From Pseudocercospora fijiensis CIRAD86 (lineage: Eukaryota > Ascomycota > Dothideomycetes > Mycosphaerellales > Mycosphaerellaceae): DNA of 64,000 nt. Position 1 is the stretch's first letter, and each line of letters opens with the position of its first letter. The notes under the pieces were generated by a model. That model worked only from the letters and a program-made list of their open reading frames with translations. It had not been told where the DNA came from and made no database searches. Position numbers and translations under genes: made by a program. This document shows, piece after piece, positions 23,916 to 37,200 of the stretch. The stretch spans positions 215,844 through 279,843 of the forward strand of contig NW_006921532.1 of assembly GCF_000340215.1 (NCBI RefSeq). Reading direction: 5' to 3'.

Positions 23916-24546
23916 ATTTAGTAAACTTAGACAAAAGCCGCTCGGAGGAAGGAACTACAATCTCTATTTATACCTAGATCCTAGAAACTAGCCGCTTTAC
24001 TAACTATCGTTATCTCCTTTAGCTAGGCGAGGGGCGGGGACCTTCTTTTTCTAGTAGAAGGCTAAGTACTATCCGAACGAGGTAGCGAATCCCGAAACAA
24101 TTTACCCCGTTAATAGGAGAACTGTCTAGGCATCCGACCTGTAATCTAGAAATTGCTATCGTATAGATAGTCTTAGCGGGGCCCGCTAAGGTCGATAGGT
24201 AATTAATCTATCTCCCTCTCTTAGGCTAGGCGGTAGCTTATCTCGAGTAAGCGGTACTAAATAGGTCTTCGACCCGGAGCCGAGTCCTTAGAAGCTAGCT
24301 ATAGTTATAGACTAGGCCCTAAGCTATAATAGTTCTAAGGGTTTATAGCTTTTCGGGGTTAAAGCGATGCCCTCGTTAAGAGGTTTCTCTACTTGTCGTA
24401 ACGGCCCCTTAAGATACTTCGGTATCGTCCGTATCGTAGGCTCTTATCGTACCCTCGCTTCGGTTATAGCTATTCGTACCTAGAGACTACCTTTAATATA
24501 CCCGAACCTATTAGATATAAAGAGATAGCCCTACCTTCGGCTCTAA

Positions 24547-24825
24547 TAAAGGACGGAAACTAATACTACTACTACTACTTATAGTAATAGTATAGGCTAC
24601 CGAGGGTAATATAACCTATAGTAATATAGGTAGCTATATTTAGCAAGATAGGATAACGAGACTATCGCTTAGGCTAATAACTAGAGCCCTATAATATAGG
24701 TATTATAGAAGTGTAACATAAACAATATGCTATACGAGGTTAATAATCTGTCTACTCTATAGAAGGGGGCCTCTTATATAGGCTTAAAACTAGCCTATAG
24801 GTATAGGGCCGGTTACTAGCTAATA
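24547..24825 (-). repeat. 5' LTR of element 3A (279 bp)
   Basis: Same length and ends as the LTR at 52294-52572. Read on the minus strand it starts TATTAGC (TG to TA by RIP) and ends CCTTTA (CA to TA). A TATAAGAGGCC promoter-like box lies about 45 bases in. The next bases, TTAGAGCCGAAGG, are the likely primer-binding site. Confidence 0.85.
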
Positions 24826-27640
24826 CTACGCTCGGGATAGCGAGGACGTCCCGAGCGACCGACGCTATCGTTAGAAACTTAGGCTCTAACCGCTACTATA
24901 TAGCGAGAATATCGTCTCCGAATTCGTCTAGAAGACCGGTAAGATCTAGAGATTATTAGCCCTCTTTCCGAGCCTACGGGTTTATACTTACTCGCGCGCC
25001 GATAGAGATCGAACTCTTCTTTATTTACTTTAGTAGTTGCTTCCTCTTCTACCTCTACTTCCTACCTATAAAATAGGTATAATATCGGAGCCTTCTAAAC
25101 CTTCTTTTTCTTTATAGGAGCTATATTTAGACTAGTTTCTTTCCGACACTCGTAGAATATCTTTTTTAGAATAGTCTAGTAATACTTCGGCTATACCTCG
25201 TCCGCCTTCTATTCCGGCCTCTACTAGTATATATCCTTTTCTACCGGATTAAGCAAGTACGTAACGCTATAGATATCCCCGAACGACTTAAAGGTAGTAC
25301 TATAATATTTATATAACTTAGTATAGAAGGTATCTATAGCTTTCGTTATAGCTACTTTCTAGGGAACGCTCTTCTTAGCTAGCTTAGCTACGGTTTCCTC
25401 GAGCTCGTTAAAGAGCTAGTTATAGTACGTAAAGACAAGGTAGATCGTCGGTTCTCGGGTTCTTCTAATCGTAGTAGTAACCTTTGCGTAATGCTTACTA
25501 ATATCGACGAGATACTCTACTTAGCGCTATTCGGCGGTAGTAAGGCCGAGCTACTTAATACCCTCGGAACTCTAATAGATCTCGAGAGCGGTACGTAAAG
25601 TATATCCCCTTATAGCTATATAGAAAGTTGAATCGAACCGGGTCTTAACGTCTTAGATAAAATAGAGTAGGCGCTAAGGAGGCCGCTTTTGCTATCGCTT
25701 ATTCTATACGATATTCTAGGTATTAGTTTTAGGGCGCTCGATTAGGTTCTTTTAAATAGCCTCGAATCGGTTATATCTCTATAAGCTCGAGTTCGTATAT
25801 ATTACTAGACGACGAAGCTAGAGAAAAAGAGTTAGAACTATACTAGGTTGCCGGCTATAGGTACCGGCTATAGACAAAAGTTATACCTTATATAAAACGA
25901 GAGCGAGGCTCTCTGCCTTATCCCGTCTTATTGCTATAATAAGTTTCTCGACTTTCGACTTTACTTTATTCTTATCTAGGATCTTCTATTAGTCGTTATT
26001 TAATAGTACAATTTTAAGCGTCTTAAAGAGGGCTCGGATCGCGATTTAAACTATATAAGCGAGGTAGGGAAACTTCTATAAGGATATAACTAGTAACAAC
26101 GTCGGCTCCGATTTAATAGGGCTAGGGCTATTAATAGGCTCCTCTTTATCGTTATTATCGTACGTATTGTCGTACGTATCCGGAATCGTAGCGAGCTTAA
26201 TATTCGGAAGATTAAGCTAGATTATAGACCTTGTAATCTCCTTTACGTACTCGACCCTATCGATATAATTAGTAATTTCAAAGATATATACGAGTGAATT
26301 GTATATATAACGCCTTATATAATATTCGATTATTACTAGCGTTATCCGTAGTAATTAAGATTAGTTTCGTTATTACGCTAACCCTATCTATTACCGTATA
26401 GACAAGCTTCGCTATATCCTTACTAGTATAGGAACCTAGAATTTTAGGGAATCCGATTATAAGTTCCTAGAGTTTCTAATCCGAATTAATAAAGTATAGT
26501 ATAATCGAGAGGAAGGAGGCTCTTATAGTCCGGCTTAACTAGCTATCGATAGTAATAGCTACTCGGCGAGTATTACGGAGGATCTCCCGAATATCGTCTA
26601 ACGTAGCCTCTTTATTCTTTTCGAATATAATACGCTAGGTTATCGCGCCGAGAAATAGGGGAGGGTAGTTTATAAGATATAGGTATATCTTCTATATAGA
26701 CTCCCTTTCGTAGAAGTCTTCCGGAAGACCGTTTATAGCTAGTATTTCGTTTACTAGTTACTTAAAGTCTTCGGAGGAGAAATCGGTAGCCTTTAATCCT
26801 AGAGCTTCCTTAAGCGTAGCCTATAATAATTAGCTAGACCTCTACGGTTAATTTAAGTAGCCGGAATCTATAGCCGGAATCTATAGCCGGCAGCTATAGC
26901 CGGCAGCTATAGCCGGCATTTTAGAAGACGTACCTCTTTCTAGAACGCTATATCTATATTAACTCTCCTCTCTCCTTAAGATTCCCGATACCGTTTAGAA
27001 TAGAGATAGTTCGTAGGCGATAAGTTCCTATCCCCTAGTTTTAGGTATTTTAAGATTAAACCGTAGAAGTTATAGACAATTACTAGTTAACCTTTAAGTC
27101 GAGAAGTCGTATAATAGTATAATGCCCCCTCTATAAAGAACTTCTAGATTGTATCCGTTCGCTCCTTACTCCCCTATCGTATCGAGTACTTCCGGAGTTT
27201 ATACTCCTTTAAACGTAAGTATAAGGGGAACTATATCTTATAGACCTATTAATTAAACTGCTCTATATACTCGGGTTTCTAAAGATACGCCTAGCTAGCC
27301 TTTTCGAAGATTTCCGGGTTAATACTCGATATTCTTATATCTCCGAACAATCTTCTACTTAGACTCCGTAAAAGTAAGGACTAGATAGTAGTACCCTATA
27401 ATAAATTCCTACTACTAGGATTCGGAGAGGATAAATCTAGCCCTAATCGTCGTCTAGGACTTAATAGGCTCGAAGGTAAGTATACGACCTCCTCTCGACG
27501 TTGTCGCAATCTCGCTCGTATACTAGACTATTTCGACTATCGTCTCGTTATTACCCTTCCTAGTATAGCGCCTAGTATATATATAATATCGGTCGGTATG
27601 TTTTAAGGTTTCGTACGGTAAAGTAAGAACTTAGGAGTAG
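24826..27640 (-). pseudogene. hAT-superfamily transposase, RIP-inactivated
   Basis: The minus-strand frame gives core hAT blocks in order: RRVAITIDSQLSR (family form VTxDxWTS), SFLSIILYFI, LIIGFPKILGSYTSKDIAKL, ILITTDNASNN (about 26.3 kb, the conserved TDNAxNN), and near the C-terminus QRLEPKFLTIASVARDVLAIPSV, the dimerisation domain (family WW..P.L..MARDxLxIP). The end is cut by the LTR of element 3A. Cut-and-paste transposition by an RNase H-fold nuclease is the family role. A tandem CCGGCTATAGCTG array (26860-26930) lies in the N-terminal third. The TIRs of this element were not found. Confidence 0.85.
26862..26930. repeat. CCGGCTATAGCTG tandem array
   Basis: Five copies of a 13-15 bp unit reading CCGGCTATAGCTG on the minus strand. 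Related units occur at 25850-25875, 49376-49425, 50030-50045 and 50163-50180. Confidence 0.7.
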
Positions 27641-27694
27641 TAGATATATACTAGTAGCTATAGGGAAATACCCTTTCTTTTATAGTATCGTATC

Positions 27695-27838
27695 GTTAGG
27701 AATAGCTAGGTAGTAAATAGCTAGCTACCTTTTTTTTGTTTCCTAGCTACCTAATTACTAGATTTTTTTTTCCTAGCTACCCTAGCTAGCCTAACTACTA
27801 GAATTTCTTTCCTAGCTACCCTAACTACCTAAATTTTG
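27695..27838. repeat. Short CCTAGCTACC repeats with T-tracts
   Basis: Four imperfect units of TTTCCTAGCTACC preceded by poly-T runs separate the hAT transposase gene from the next minus-strand gene. Confidence 0.6.
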
Positions 27839-27849
27839 CCTTCTATACG

Positions 27850-28287
27850 GCGGCTCTCTCCTACTAACGGAACCGAGCTACTATACCTAACGAATCTAAG
27901 CTCGTTTTTAGTCTTAATCTATCCTCTTTCGGTATAAGACACTCGATAAGCAAATGCTTAGGCCGAGTCTAACTACGAAACCTAAGACTAACTAATAGCT
28001 CTATTAACTAATCCTAATCCTCGAACTCCTTCCGCTTCTTAGTAAAGACCTTAAAGAGCGCTCGAGCTTCTTCGGGTACCTACGGAGTAGTCGAGATAAA
28101 GCCGTATCGCTAAAATAGGTAATCCTTCGGAGGCTTATATAGAGATTTAGAGAATTCTAACGCTAACCTATCCTACTAGCAGCCTAGATTCCGGATATAA
28201 GCCCTCTCTACCTTAGTAAAGATTTTGTATAGTAGTAGTACTCTACCTTCGAGAAACGCTTTCTATTTAACTATTAGTATCTGCCGG
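27850..28287 (-). pseudogene. 3' part of an unrecognised gene split by element 1
   Basis: The minus-strand frame codes for a basic helical protein (for example FLEGRVLLLYKIFTKVERAYI). Joined to the piece at 48819-49330, with one copy of the RCCGG target sequence removed, it continues in frame (AGVRSRQILIVK across the join), which shows that element 1 landed inside this gene. No domain recognised. Confidence 0.6.
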
Positions 28288-28475
28288 TATTACGATATAA
28301 TACTATTGTATATACGATAGTAGGTAGCGGTTACTATCGACCGCTGCGGTCGCTATTGCTACTAATAGTAGGACTATTATATAGATAGCTTATCTCGCGG
28401 CACTTTAGAGAATATATTAACTTTTATACCGTATAACCGTTACGATACCTTCGTACTATAACCGTATACCTAGCA
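28288..28475 (+). repeat. 5' LTR of element 1 (188 bp)
   Basis: Starts TATTACGATA (TG to TA) and ends CTAGCA. The same LTR occurs at 48626-48813. The following bases, TTAGTAGCTTCGC, are a likely mutated TTGG-type primer-binding site. Confidence 0.92.
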
Positions 28476-28500
28476 ACTTAGTAGCTTCGCTTAATACTTA

Positions 28501-31500
28501 GTTAGCTTCTATACTAACTACTAGTCCTCTACCCGAATCGACCCCGGTTATTACGGCTACGACGAGAATCGACGCGATTAGCTACGGGTCCTATCGATCT
28601 TCCGCCGATTACTACGATTTAACTCCTACCCGTTACGATAGTACCTATTCGATTTACTACCCTTCCGTACTATACCCTACCGACGCGCGAGCGCCTTATC
28701 GGCGATCCTATTAGTACCCCGAGGAGATAGTAGTAGTAGTTTCTACTTTTAGTAGCAATTGCCTACTATACTTAGGTCTAGGGGTAGCCGCTTTCCCTAG
28801 GAGGACCTGCCCTAATAAGCTACGCTCCTCCGCCTTTAGTCGGTTCTCCGTTATTATCCTCTATCTAGAGACTATCTCGCCTCTACCCTCTTACTAATAG
28901 TTTACTCGCTTACCGTAGCTCCTTCGGACTCGCTTCTAACTCCGGTAGAAGCCTCGAAATTAGCTAAGCTAGCGGTTTAACCGCTACCCTAGTACTGTAA
29001 TCTTAGATTACTAGATATAGAGCCCTGTATCCTACGTATCTGTTCCTATATTTAGAACTACGTTAATTATAGCGAGAACTTCGCGACCTAGCTTAGGGTA
29101 AAGTATAGCCGAATCGACTTACTTACCTTATGCGTTCTGTGCTATTACCTACTCGTAGGAAATCCGCCGCCTCTATAGGCTGAAATCGAGGAACTCTGCC
29201 TAGACGCTCTTAACGGTTACGACTTCCTAGGATAGTAGGTAGTAGATAAAGGAATTCTAACTAAATCGGTTAAGGAGCTTAAAGCCGCGCTCCTAATAGT
29301 ACGCGATTTACGCTATTACCGTTAATTCTGCCCGGAGATCTATCTACTACTTATAGTAGAGTAGCGCCTACTAGCCCGACTAGCTTAAGTTCTACCGCGG
29401 CCTACGGTTTCGCCTATTACTACGGTAGAAACAACCGTACCGCCGGAATAGCGTCCTAGTTCGCCTAATAGCTCGCTTAAATCGGTTTTCTTACGAAGGC
29501 TACTTAAGCTATAATACCCGGCGGACGAGAATCCTTAGAAGCTAAAGAGGCCTCTACCTAAGACTTCCCTTAAGGAACTATTAACTAAGCCTTCCGATCT
29601 ATCGACGTTACCGTTCTAGGATATCGGTCGTAGCTAATTGCCTCTAATAAACGATAGCCTCGCTAACCCGTAGGCTAACGAGCCGCGTAGTCGTTTCTAA
29701 TATCGTATCCTAGTAGATACCTTATAGATAACCGAGGAGATCGATAGGGCGAATATCGCCGTATAATAAAACCGTTAGCGTCGTAATTATCTTCGCGAAT
29801 TAGCTAGATAGAGAGGAGTCTATCTTAACGAAGTCGTATTAGACTTTCTAATAGAATAGGCGATTTCTCCGCTATCGGCTACGCGTAAGCTAAGTCCGCC
29901 TTAGCCGAATCCGGATTAATACGATTACTAGTAGAAGGTAGACGTATATATAAATGCCCGTAGGCATAGCTGCTTACGTCGGGGCGGGTTTGCGCTAGGC
30001 GACCCGCCTAGTAATCCGCCTAGTAATTCTCCTAGCAATCTACCTAGTAATCCTCCTAACGATCCTCTACTACCGCTATCTAGTAACTTCGATCCGGGTA
30101 ATTCCTCTTATAAGCCGACTTAGGGTTAGCTTTTGCCCTTTCCGCTATTAGACTTATATAGTCTACTACGGGAAGGCAAGAAGCAATACCGGAAGCACCG
30201 TCGGTATAGGGATAACCCGAGTAAAGATAGATCCTTATTAGATAGTAAGGATTCGGACGACTCCGATTAATCCTCGTCGGATAACGATAGTTCCTTAGAT
30301 ACTAGTTATTATAGATACGCCCGCCGTCGCAGATACTATTAGCATTATTAGGACTACGTCGCGGAATCGCTAGTTTCTAAAGCGAGTTATATCTAGGGAT
30401 ACTATACCTACCTCTAGCGGCTACGCTTCGATCTAGCGTATCTTAGGTTCTTCGATCCTCTACTTAGCGTTATAGATTATAGCGAGGGAGACTACGCTTT
30501 AGTTAGGAATAAGATAATATACCGTTCGGTATATACTTTTATCGAAGCGGCTAAAGATTATACTTATATCGTAGGGCGAGAGACGGTTCGTCTTAACCTC
30601 TCTTTTTACTTTCGAGAGGTAGCGCTTAGTTAGTATTATAGTTACCTTTCTAGCCGTAACCGAGTAAAGCTCCGCGGCGGATACGGTCTAAAACGCTAGG
30701 AACGTTATCTTAGTAAGAAATAGAAGGTCTCTCCGATAAAGGCGATAGATCTCTTCGATAAGTAATACTACGACCGGTAGGATATCGCTTTAGGGCGTTT
30801 AGTAACGGACTTTATTATTAAGACGGTACGACTCGCTAAGAATACTAGTATATAGAAATCGAACCGGCTCTTAGAAGCTTATCGTCGAATAGATCCGCGC
30901 CTCTAATTAAATATAGACGAGCTAAATTGTTATATAAAGGTCGATAAGTAGGTTACGTACTATAAGAAGTAGGTATTAATCTAGGAATATATACTTTCGT
31001 TCTCGTCTAATTGTCGCCTAGACGCTACGACTAGGAACATTAGCCGCGCTAGTAAGGCTACCTAGTAGAACCGATACGAAGGGAACGCCTCTTATATCCT
31101 AGCGAGCTTCGCTCTAGTAAGAGCGTCCTCTAACTACTAGAACCGCGATATCGACCGACTAAATCCGCTACGCCTTACTAACGCCTATTAGTAGAATCGC
31201 CTACCTAACGCCTCTTAGTAGAATCGCCTGCCGCTAGTAGGAAATAGTAGAGGACCGTTAAAGGGTAGTAGCCCTACCTTCCTCCTAAAAGACCTAAAGC
31301 GAGTCGATTCGCGCCTATTTAATCGATAGAATAGAAAGTGTAACAATCGAGCTTATAAGTAGGCTAACTTTGCCGATAATAGTAAGAGAGTAGGCGATAC
31401 CGTAAATAATACTAACTAAGCCGACGACGGCTATTAGGAGGATAGTTAGGAGGATAATAGGAGAACCGACGCGGATAATTATAGCTATTTTAGTAACGCC

Positions 31501-32400
31501 GGAGAAGACGCCGACTACTTTACCGACCTATACGACTCCGATCTAGGCTTAGGAGCTTACTTTATAGACGTAGGCGATCGCTCGCTATTAGCGTTAAACT
31601 CGGTACTATAGGCTAAAGCGTCCCTACTAGCGGCGATCTAACTATTTACCTCTATAAAGTACGCTTATAAGGTCTATAGGCGGCGATTTAAGTTAGGTAA
31701 CCTTCTATACTAGTATATTCGTAAGAAGTATATAGGGGCGACGACGCCTTCTACTATTATTAAACGCGTATCGGCAAACCCGGAAGTAATTTAGTCGAAG
31801 GCGCCTCCGTTAGCTTAGTAAGGTTACGTATTCCGGAATTAGTAATATATAACTTTCCCTCTTCGGTTATTACTATCCGGTATATCTATATAGGTCTACT
31901 TAGATACCGGCTATATACTTACTATTGCGGAAAAAGACTTTGTTTTAAGCTATTACCCGGACGTAGAGGTACGTAAGCTACGCGAACCGATCGAAATCGG
32001 CGGTATTACCGGCGCGTATCGCTCCGGGGAATACGTCGTATTAGATATATTTGTCCTAGTAGCGAAGACAGACGGTATAGTCTCCCTAGTACGAATAACT
32101 CGCGAGGTTTACCTAGTTCCTAAACTAAAGGCAAAAATCCTAGTTAGTATAGATATAATTACTCTAGAGGGAATAAAGATTAATATTCCCGTATAGACGG
32201 TTACTATAGCTAGTTAGGACAACGCCCGCTTTAAAGTAGCTATTAAGCGTAAGAAAGGGAAGTCGGTTTAGCGCCCTATAAGGCTAGCGGAGGACGTAAT
32301 ATTAGCGCCGCGTATAGTCGCCCTCGCTCTAGTTAAGTATAGTAGCGACCTCCTTAAGGGCCGGGATTTTATTCTTAACGCCGGTTTCTTAGTCTAGCTA
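28501..32400 (+). pseudogene. Gag and protease part of element 1 gag-pol
   Basis: One frame (codon starts at 1 mod 3) runs through the whole segment. The Gag part is about 1,100 codons, long for a Gag: proline/serine-rich, with a Pro-Ser-Asn tandem stretch (NPPSNSPSNLPS, near 30.0 kb) and an Asp/Ser-rich stretch near 30.25 kb. No CCHC zinc knuckle is visible. The aspartic protease carries YLDTGY (31897-31914), the catalytic D-T-G still intact, followed by ADPEVRKLREPIEIGG-like sequence. The frame is broken at 32400 by element 2 and resumes at 39409. Confidence 0.85.
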
Positions 32401-32596
32401 TGTTAGGGCTAAAGAGGCTATACGTGATTGGCATGTAACTAGGCTAAGTAAAGCTAGGGTCTTAGTGCCTTAGGCAGGGCTTAGCGCTTAGTAATAGGCT
32501 AACTTGCCTACCTTCCTCCCTCTCTTTCTAGCTCCTTATCGAATACTACTTGTACCTACTACTACCCTATCTACCTGCTAATATACCCTTCTTATA
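32401..32596 (+). repeat. 5' LTR of element 2 (196 bp)
   Basis: TGTTAGGGC start, CTTCTTATA end (CA to TA). The next bases, TAGTATTCGATC, fit a RIP-mutated TGG-type primer-binding site. Confidence 0.95.
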
Positions 32597-32839
32597 TAGT
32601 ATTCGATCTACCCTTTAAGGGTAGTAGCTAGATAGTCCTTATTTCAAGCTTTTAGCGGTATAGCTACGAACAAGACTAATCTAACTATATTGCGCCCGAA
32701 GAACGGGACCTATACGTACTATTCTACTAAAACAACCGTACCAATTATTAAGCAAGGCCTTCTACACGGCCTATTACACTGAGTTAATCGTACTAGACTA
32801 ATATCTACTAATTCCGCTATATCCGTATCTTAGGGGCTA

Positions 32840-34203
32840 ATAATACATTATTAGTGTCGCCCCTTATAATAGCTAGTTTATTACGAAACAACAACCGTGC
32901 TGCCGCTAGCAGCGCTAGTAATAACAACGCTAGTAGCACAGCACCTACTAAAGTGCCTACTAAAGCACCTGCTAAGGTGCCTACTAAAGAGCCTACTACT
33001 AGGCCTGCCGAAGAACCTGTAGTTCTAGGCGACGACCTAGAATTGCCTGTTAACGACATACTTAATAACATTGTTAATCGACGATATAGCTAGCTAGCCT
33101 TTAGCCCCTAGCTAGTAGCGAGACTTTAGGAAGCTACCCGAAACAGGCCTACTACCCTACGTTAAGAACAATAGCTAAAGGATAATCTCCTCGAGATTCG
33201 CCGCCCCTAGGAAGCCCTAACAACTACTGCTAGACTAGAACTAGTAGCAGGACCTCCTATTTAAAAGAAGGATACTAAGCTTAAGGACTATACTATGTTT
33301 AATAGCTCTAGTCGAAAACAGTACAACGACTACATTCGTAACTGTAAACTTAACTAGCGCAATGCACTAAGAGCGCTACTAGACGACTACTCCTTAGTCG
33401 TATATGCTATGTAGTATATTAATAGCGACTTAAAGCGCACATAGGATAACTATTTCGACTCCCTCGACGACTAGACCGCTATTTAGTAGCAGACCTACAA
33501 AACCATTATACTAGACATCCTTAGAAACCCTATACTAAGGCAACAACACGCTTAGGACTAGTACCTTCGAGCTAAACAAAAGACTGATCAATCGGCCCGC
33601 TTATTTAAGGCCTATTTAAAGACCCTCGAGGACGATCTACTAGCTAAGACCGACTCTATCTAGATTTCCGAAATACGCCCTAAATTGCGATAGGAATTGG
33701 TCCTTAAATTAGACCGCCGCCGTGTGTTTAAACAGACCAATCTTATACGCATTTAATTTATAGTCGAAGTCGAAACTGCTAAACGAGCTATCTAGCTCTA
33801 GTAACGACTAGAATTAAGGATTCGACCTACTAGCAACCGTAGCAACCGTAGCTGCGGAGGAAACTAAGGTTCCTACTAAGACAACAATGCTAACAATAGG
33901 AATAGTAACAACGACCGTAGAAGAAGCCGTAGCCGGCGGCTATATAGAGGAGGCCGCGATAGGGGCCGTAGAAGGGGCTCGTATCCCTATAGTACTAATC
34001 GCTCGGCTAACAATAGCGGCAATAGCTATAGCAATCCCCTAACCGGACTAAAGTGCTTTAATTGTGATAGCACTAGCTATCTACTAGGCTAATACGACAA
34101 ACCTAAGGACTAGGCCCGAATCGACCGTACTGCCGCTAAGCACCGAAAGCACCTCTTAGCAGCTAACGCTACCCCTATAGGCCAACCTTCGAAAAAAGAG
34201 TAA
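32840..34203 (+). pseudogene. Gag of element 2
   Basis: The frame starts in the region of 32854 (SPLIIASLLRNNN) and contains a short Pro-Thr-Lys repeat (TKVPTKAPAKVPTKEP, 32950-33000), helical capsid-like sequence, an Arg/Gly/Asn-rich nucleic-acid-binding stretch (33.85-34.0 kb) and a CCHC knuckle CFNCDSTSYLLGQY (34054-34095; His and last Cys became Tyr by RIP). It ends at TAA 34201-34203, directly after the A6 tract. Only a handful of RIP stops interrupt it. The start codon is not certain. Confidence 0.85.
34188..34203 (+). promoter_or_regulatory. Candidate -1 frameshift site between gag and pol of element 2
   Basis: TCG AAA AAA GAG TAA in the Gag frame. Slipping back one base on the A6 run places the ribosome in the pol frame, which is open from here through protease and RT. 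The poly-A run is not a canonical X-XXY-YYZ heptamer in the Gag phase, so this is a candidate, not a proven signal. Confidence 0.5.
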
Positions 34204-37200
34204 GCGCCGCACTAACTATTAGCCTCGTACGGCGTAAGACTATCGACATTGTGCTAGCTATTATACGTGCCTATCTTATATCTAGGCCCGATACTAACTA
34301 TAAGGCAAAGGTTATACTAGACCCCGGAAATTCAGTTAGCGCCCTTATTAGCTATTACCTAGCTAAGCAATTAGACCTTCGACAACTGCCGAAGACTAAC
34401 CTGCTAACCCTTGCTTAGTTTAATAACGCTCGGCACTTAACCTATAGAGCCTACTATGTTCCTATAGTTCTAAAAGACGACCTCGGAAATAAGCGCCTAC
34501 TAAACTTTACTGCCTACGCAGTAGACATAGACAGCCTCCTATCTAATATTGTTATTAGAAACCCTATCCTTAAGTACTATGCTATAGTTATAGACTTGGG
34601 CAGTTAACAATAGCGATTTAGAATCGCTAGGAAAGAGGATATTAAATACATTAATGTTAGCGAGTGCCCTAATAATATTAGGGTCCTATTTATTAGCAAC
34701 CTAACCCTAGCTAATCCGACGGCCGACCTGCTCGGTAGTAATAACGATAAACTAGTGCCCCCTAATAGCATAGGTCCTAAACAACTTAAGCGTATACTAG
34801 AACCTATTCGAGAGACCTATATTAATGTATTTAAACACTACCTAGCATCGACATTGCCTATATTTAAAGAGACGGATTATAAGATTGATATTATAGAGGG
34901 CAAGGAGGTTCCTTTTAGCCCCCTCTACAACCTTAGTAAACGAGAGCTTGCTATACTACGTAAGTACCTAGAGGAAAACCTAGCTAATAGTCGAATTCGA
35001 TATAGCAACAGCCCTACTAGTGCACCTATCCTATTCGTGCTAAAGAAGGATAGCGGCCTGCGTTTATATGTTAATTACAGAGGGCTTAACGCTGTTACTA
35101 TTAAAGACCGCTGTCTACTCCCGCTTATTAATAAGACCCTCGACCGCCTTTCTAGTACCTACTACTATACTACATTAGACATTAAGGATACGTACTATCG
35201 TATCTGCATTCGTAAGGGCGACGAATAGAAAACAGCCTTCCGTACTCGCTATAGCCATTTCGAATACTTAGTTATACTATTCGGCTTAGCTAATGCCCCT
35301 GCAATATTCTAGTCCTATATTAATCGGGCCCTTTTAGGCCTATTAGACTATCTCTATATAGTTTACCTAGATGACATCCTAGTTTATATACATTTACCTG
35401 ATATTATAGAACACTAGGCCGTAGTACGTAAGGTCCTCGACCGCCTACGAGCCTATAGACTATATTGCAAACCTTCTAAATATACCTTTGCTTCTAAGGA
35501 GGTGTTATTCCTTAGCTTTCTTATTTCAACCGAGGGTATTAAGGCTGATCCTAACCGGATTAAAACAATTACTAAATAGCCCGTTCCTACGTCTATTAAG
35601 GAGCTTTAATTATTCCTAGGTTTTGCTAACTTCTACCGTCGGTTTATTAAGGGCTATTTACGGCATGTGATGCCCCTAACTAAGCTTACTAAAACTAAGG
35701 CCAACCCAACTAGAGAGTTCAAATAGACTAATAGAGCACAAGCCGCTTTTAACGGCCTAAAGCAACGCTTTACTAATATCCCCTTATTGTACTATTTCGT
35801 ACTAAGCAAGCAGATCCGAATTGAAACTAACGCTTTATAGTTCGCTATATTAGCTATTATATTACAGTAGGCTAATAATACCTATTAGTACCTAATTGCC
35901 TTCTTTTTACGGAAGATAATCGATATAGAACGTCGGTACGAGACCTACGAGCAAGAGCTCCTAGCAATCGTAGAAGCCTTTAAGCACTAGCGCTATTATC
36001 TCGATAGTGCTTAGTACCCTGTTTAGGTCTATACGGACTATAACAACCTCCGTAGAATTACGAAGGTTACTAGGGTTATAGGTCGATAGGCTAGATAGGC
36101 CGTCTACCTCGCCGGGTTCGATTTTAATATATTATATCGGCTAGGCGTAAGTAACCCTACTAATAGCCTATCGAGGCGACCTAATTACGATAGCGAAACC
36201 TAATACATTAATTCTCTGTTTCCAACCCTATAGCATAAGATTGCTATAGACCTTGCTATAAAGCAGGCGTAGGATAAGCGGACTTCCGGACCCCGCGGCG
36301 GCAACAAATACTATAGCGGAGTTGTCGTTCTTCTAGTGTACGTTAAAAAGGACGTAGATCGCTCGAGCTATAACGACTCGATTGAAGATATTACTATCTA
36401 TAGCGATAGCACTATAGAAGAGGTTGCAGTTAATCCGGCTACTAGTGCTATTAGATATATATAATACGTACCTCGTTCGATAGTACGGGTGCTATTAAAT
36501 AACCTTGCAAACGGGGATAGTCAATCGTTTATAGATAAGCTATTGCGTGCTTAGTAGAGGGACGCCTTTGCTATCGAGCGCATTAATAAGCTTGTAAGTA
36601 GGCGGGCGACTCGATCTAGCAAGAGTAACAACAATTAGTCGATCGACGACAAAGGTTACTTAAAGTTTAAGGGCAGGTATTATATCCCCGCTAAACAATC
36701 GATTAGATAAGAGCTTTTAAAGAGGCACTATAATAGTGAACTCGCTAGTTACTATAGCATAGAGAGGTCGCACGAGTTACTATCGCGCATATACTACTAG
36801 CTAAATAGTAAGCGGTATATAAAGGAGTATATATAGACCTATGTAGTATGCTAGCGAGTTAAAGCACTAAAGCACTTACTATTTAGCGAGTTGTCTTCAC
36901 TCCCTGTTCTAAAGAAGCCTTTTGTAGAGCTTATAATAGACTTTATTATAGGTCTTCCCCCTACTAAGCGAAGAGGAAGCAAAGACGTCTTTAACGCTAT
37001 ACTAGTTATTATAGACCGATTCACTAAGGGTGCTCGTTACATTCCTACTCGAAAGGATTAGACTACTATTAATATAGCTAAAGCCCTATAGAATAACATC
37101 TTCTACAGCTATTAGGGGACCCCTAAGGGGATAGTCTCCGATAGGGGCTCGACATTTATATCGCACTATTAGAGCGAATTATGCCTATAGCTAAGACTAA

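Larger units (their letters stand above)
18734..24825 (-). mobile_element. Ty3/Gypsy element 3, copy 3A, 3'-truncated
   Basis: It matches copy 3B (58.5-63.5 kb onward) along its whole coding length, offset about 39.8 kb. In element orientation: 5' LTR (24825-24547), leader, gag, protease/RT/RNase H; the copy stops at the RNase H end, so integrase, the extra ORF and the 3' LTR are lost. The flank beyond the LTR start is CTACG (24826-24830), inside a hAT transposase gene. Heavy RIP on both strands. Confidence 0.9.

Noticed and set aside
32817..33071. 84-codon ORF on the minus strand
   Set aside because: Shadow of the Pro-Thr-Lys repeat in Gag of element 2 on the plus strand.
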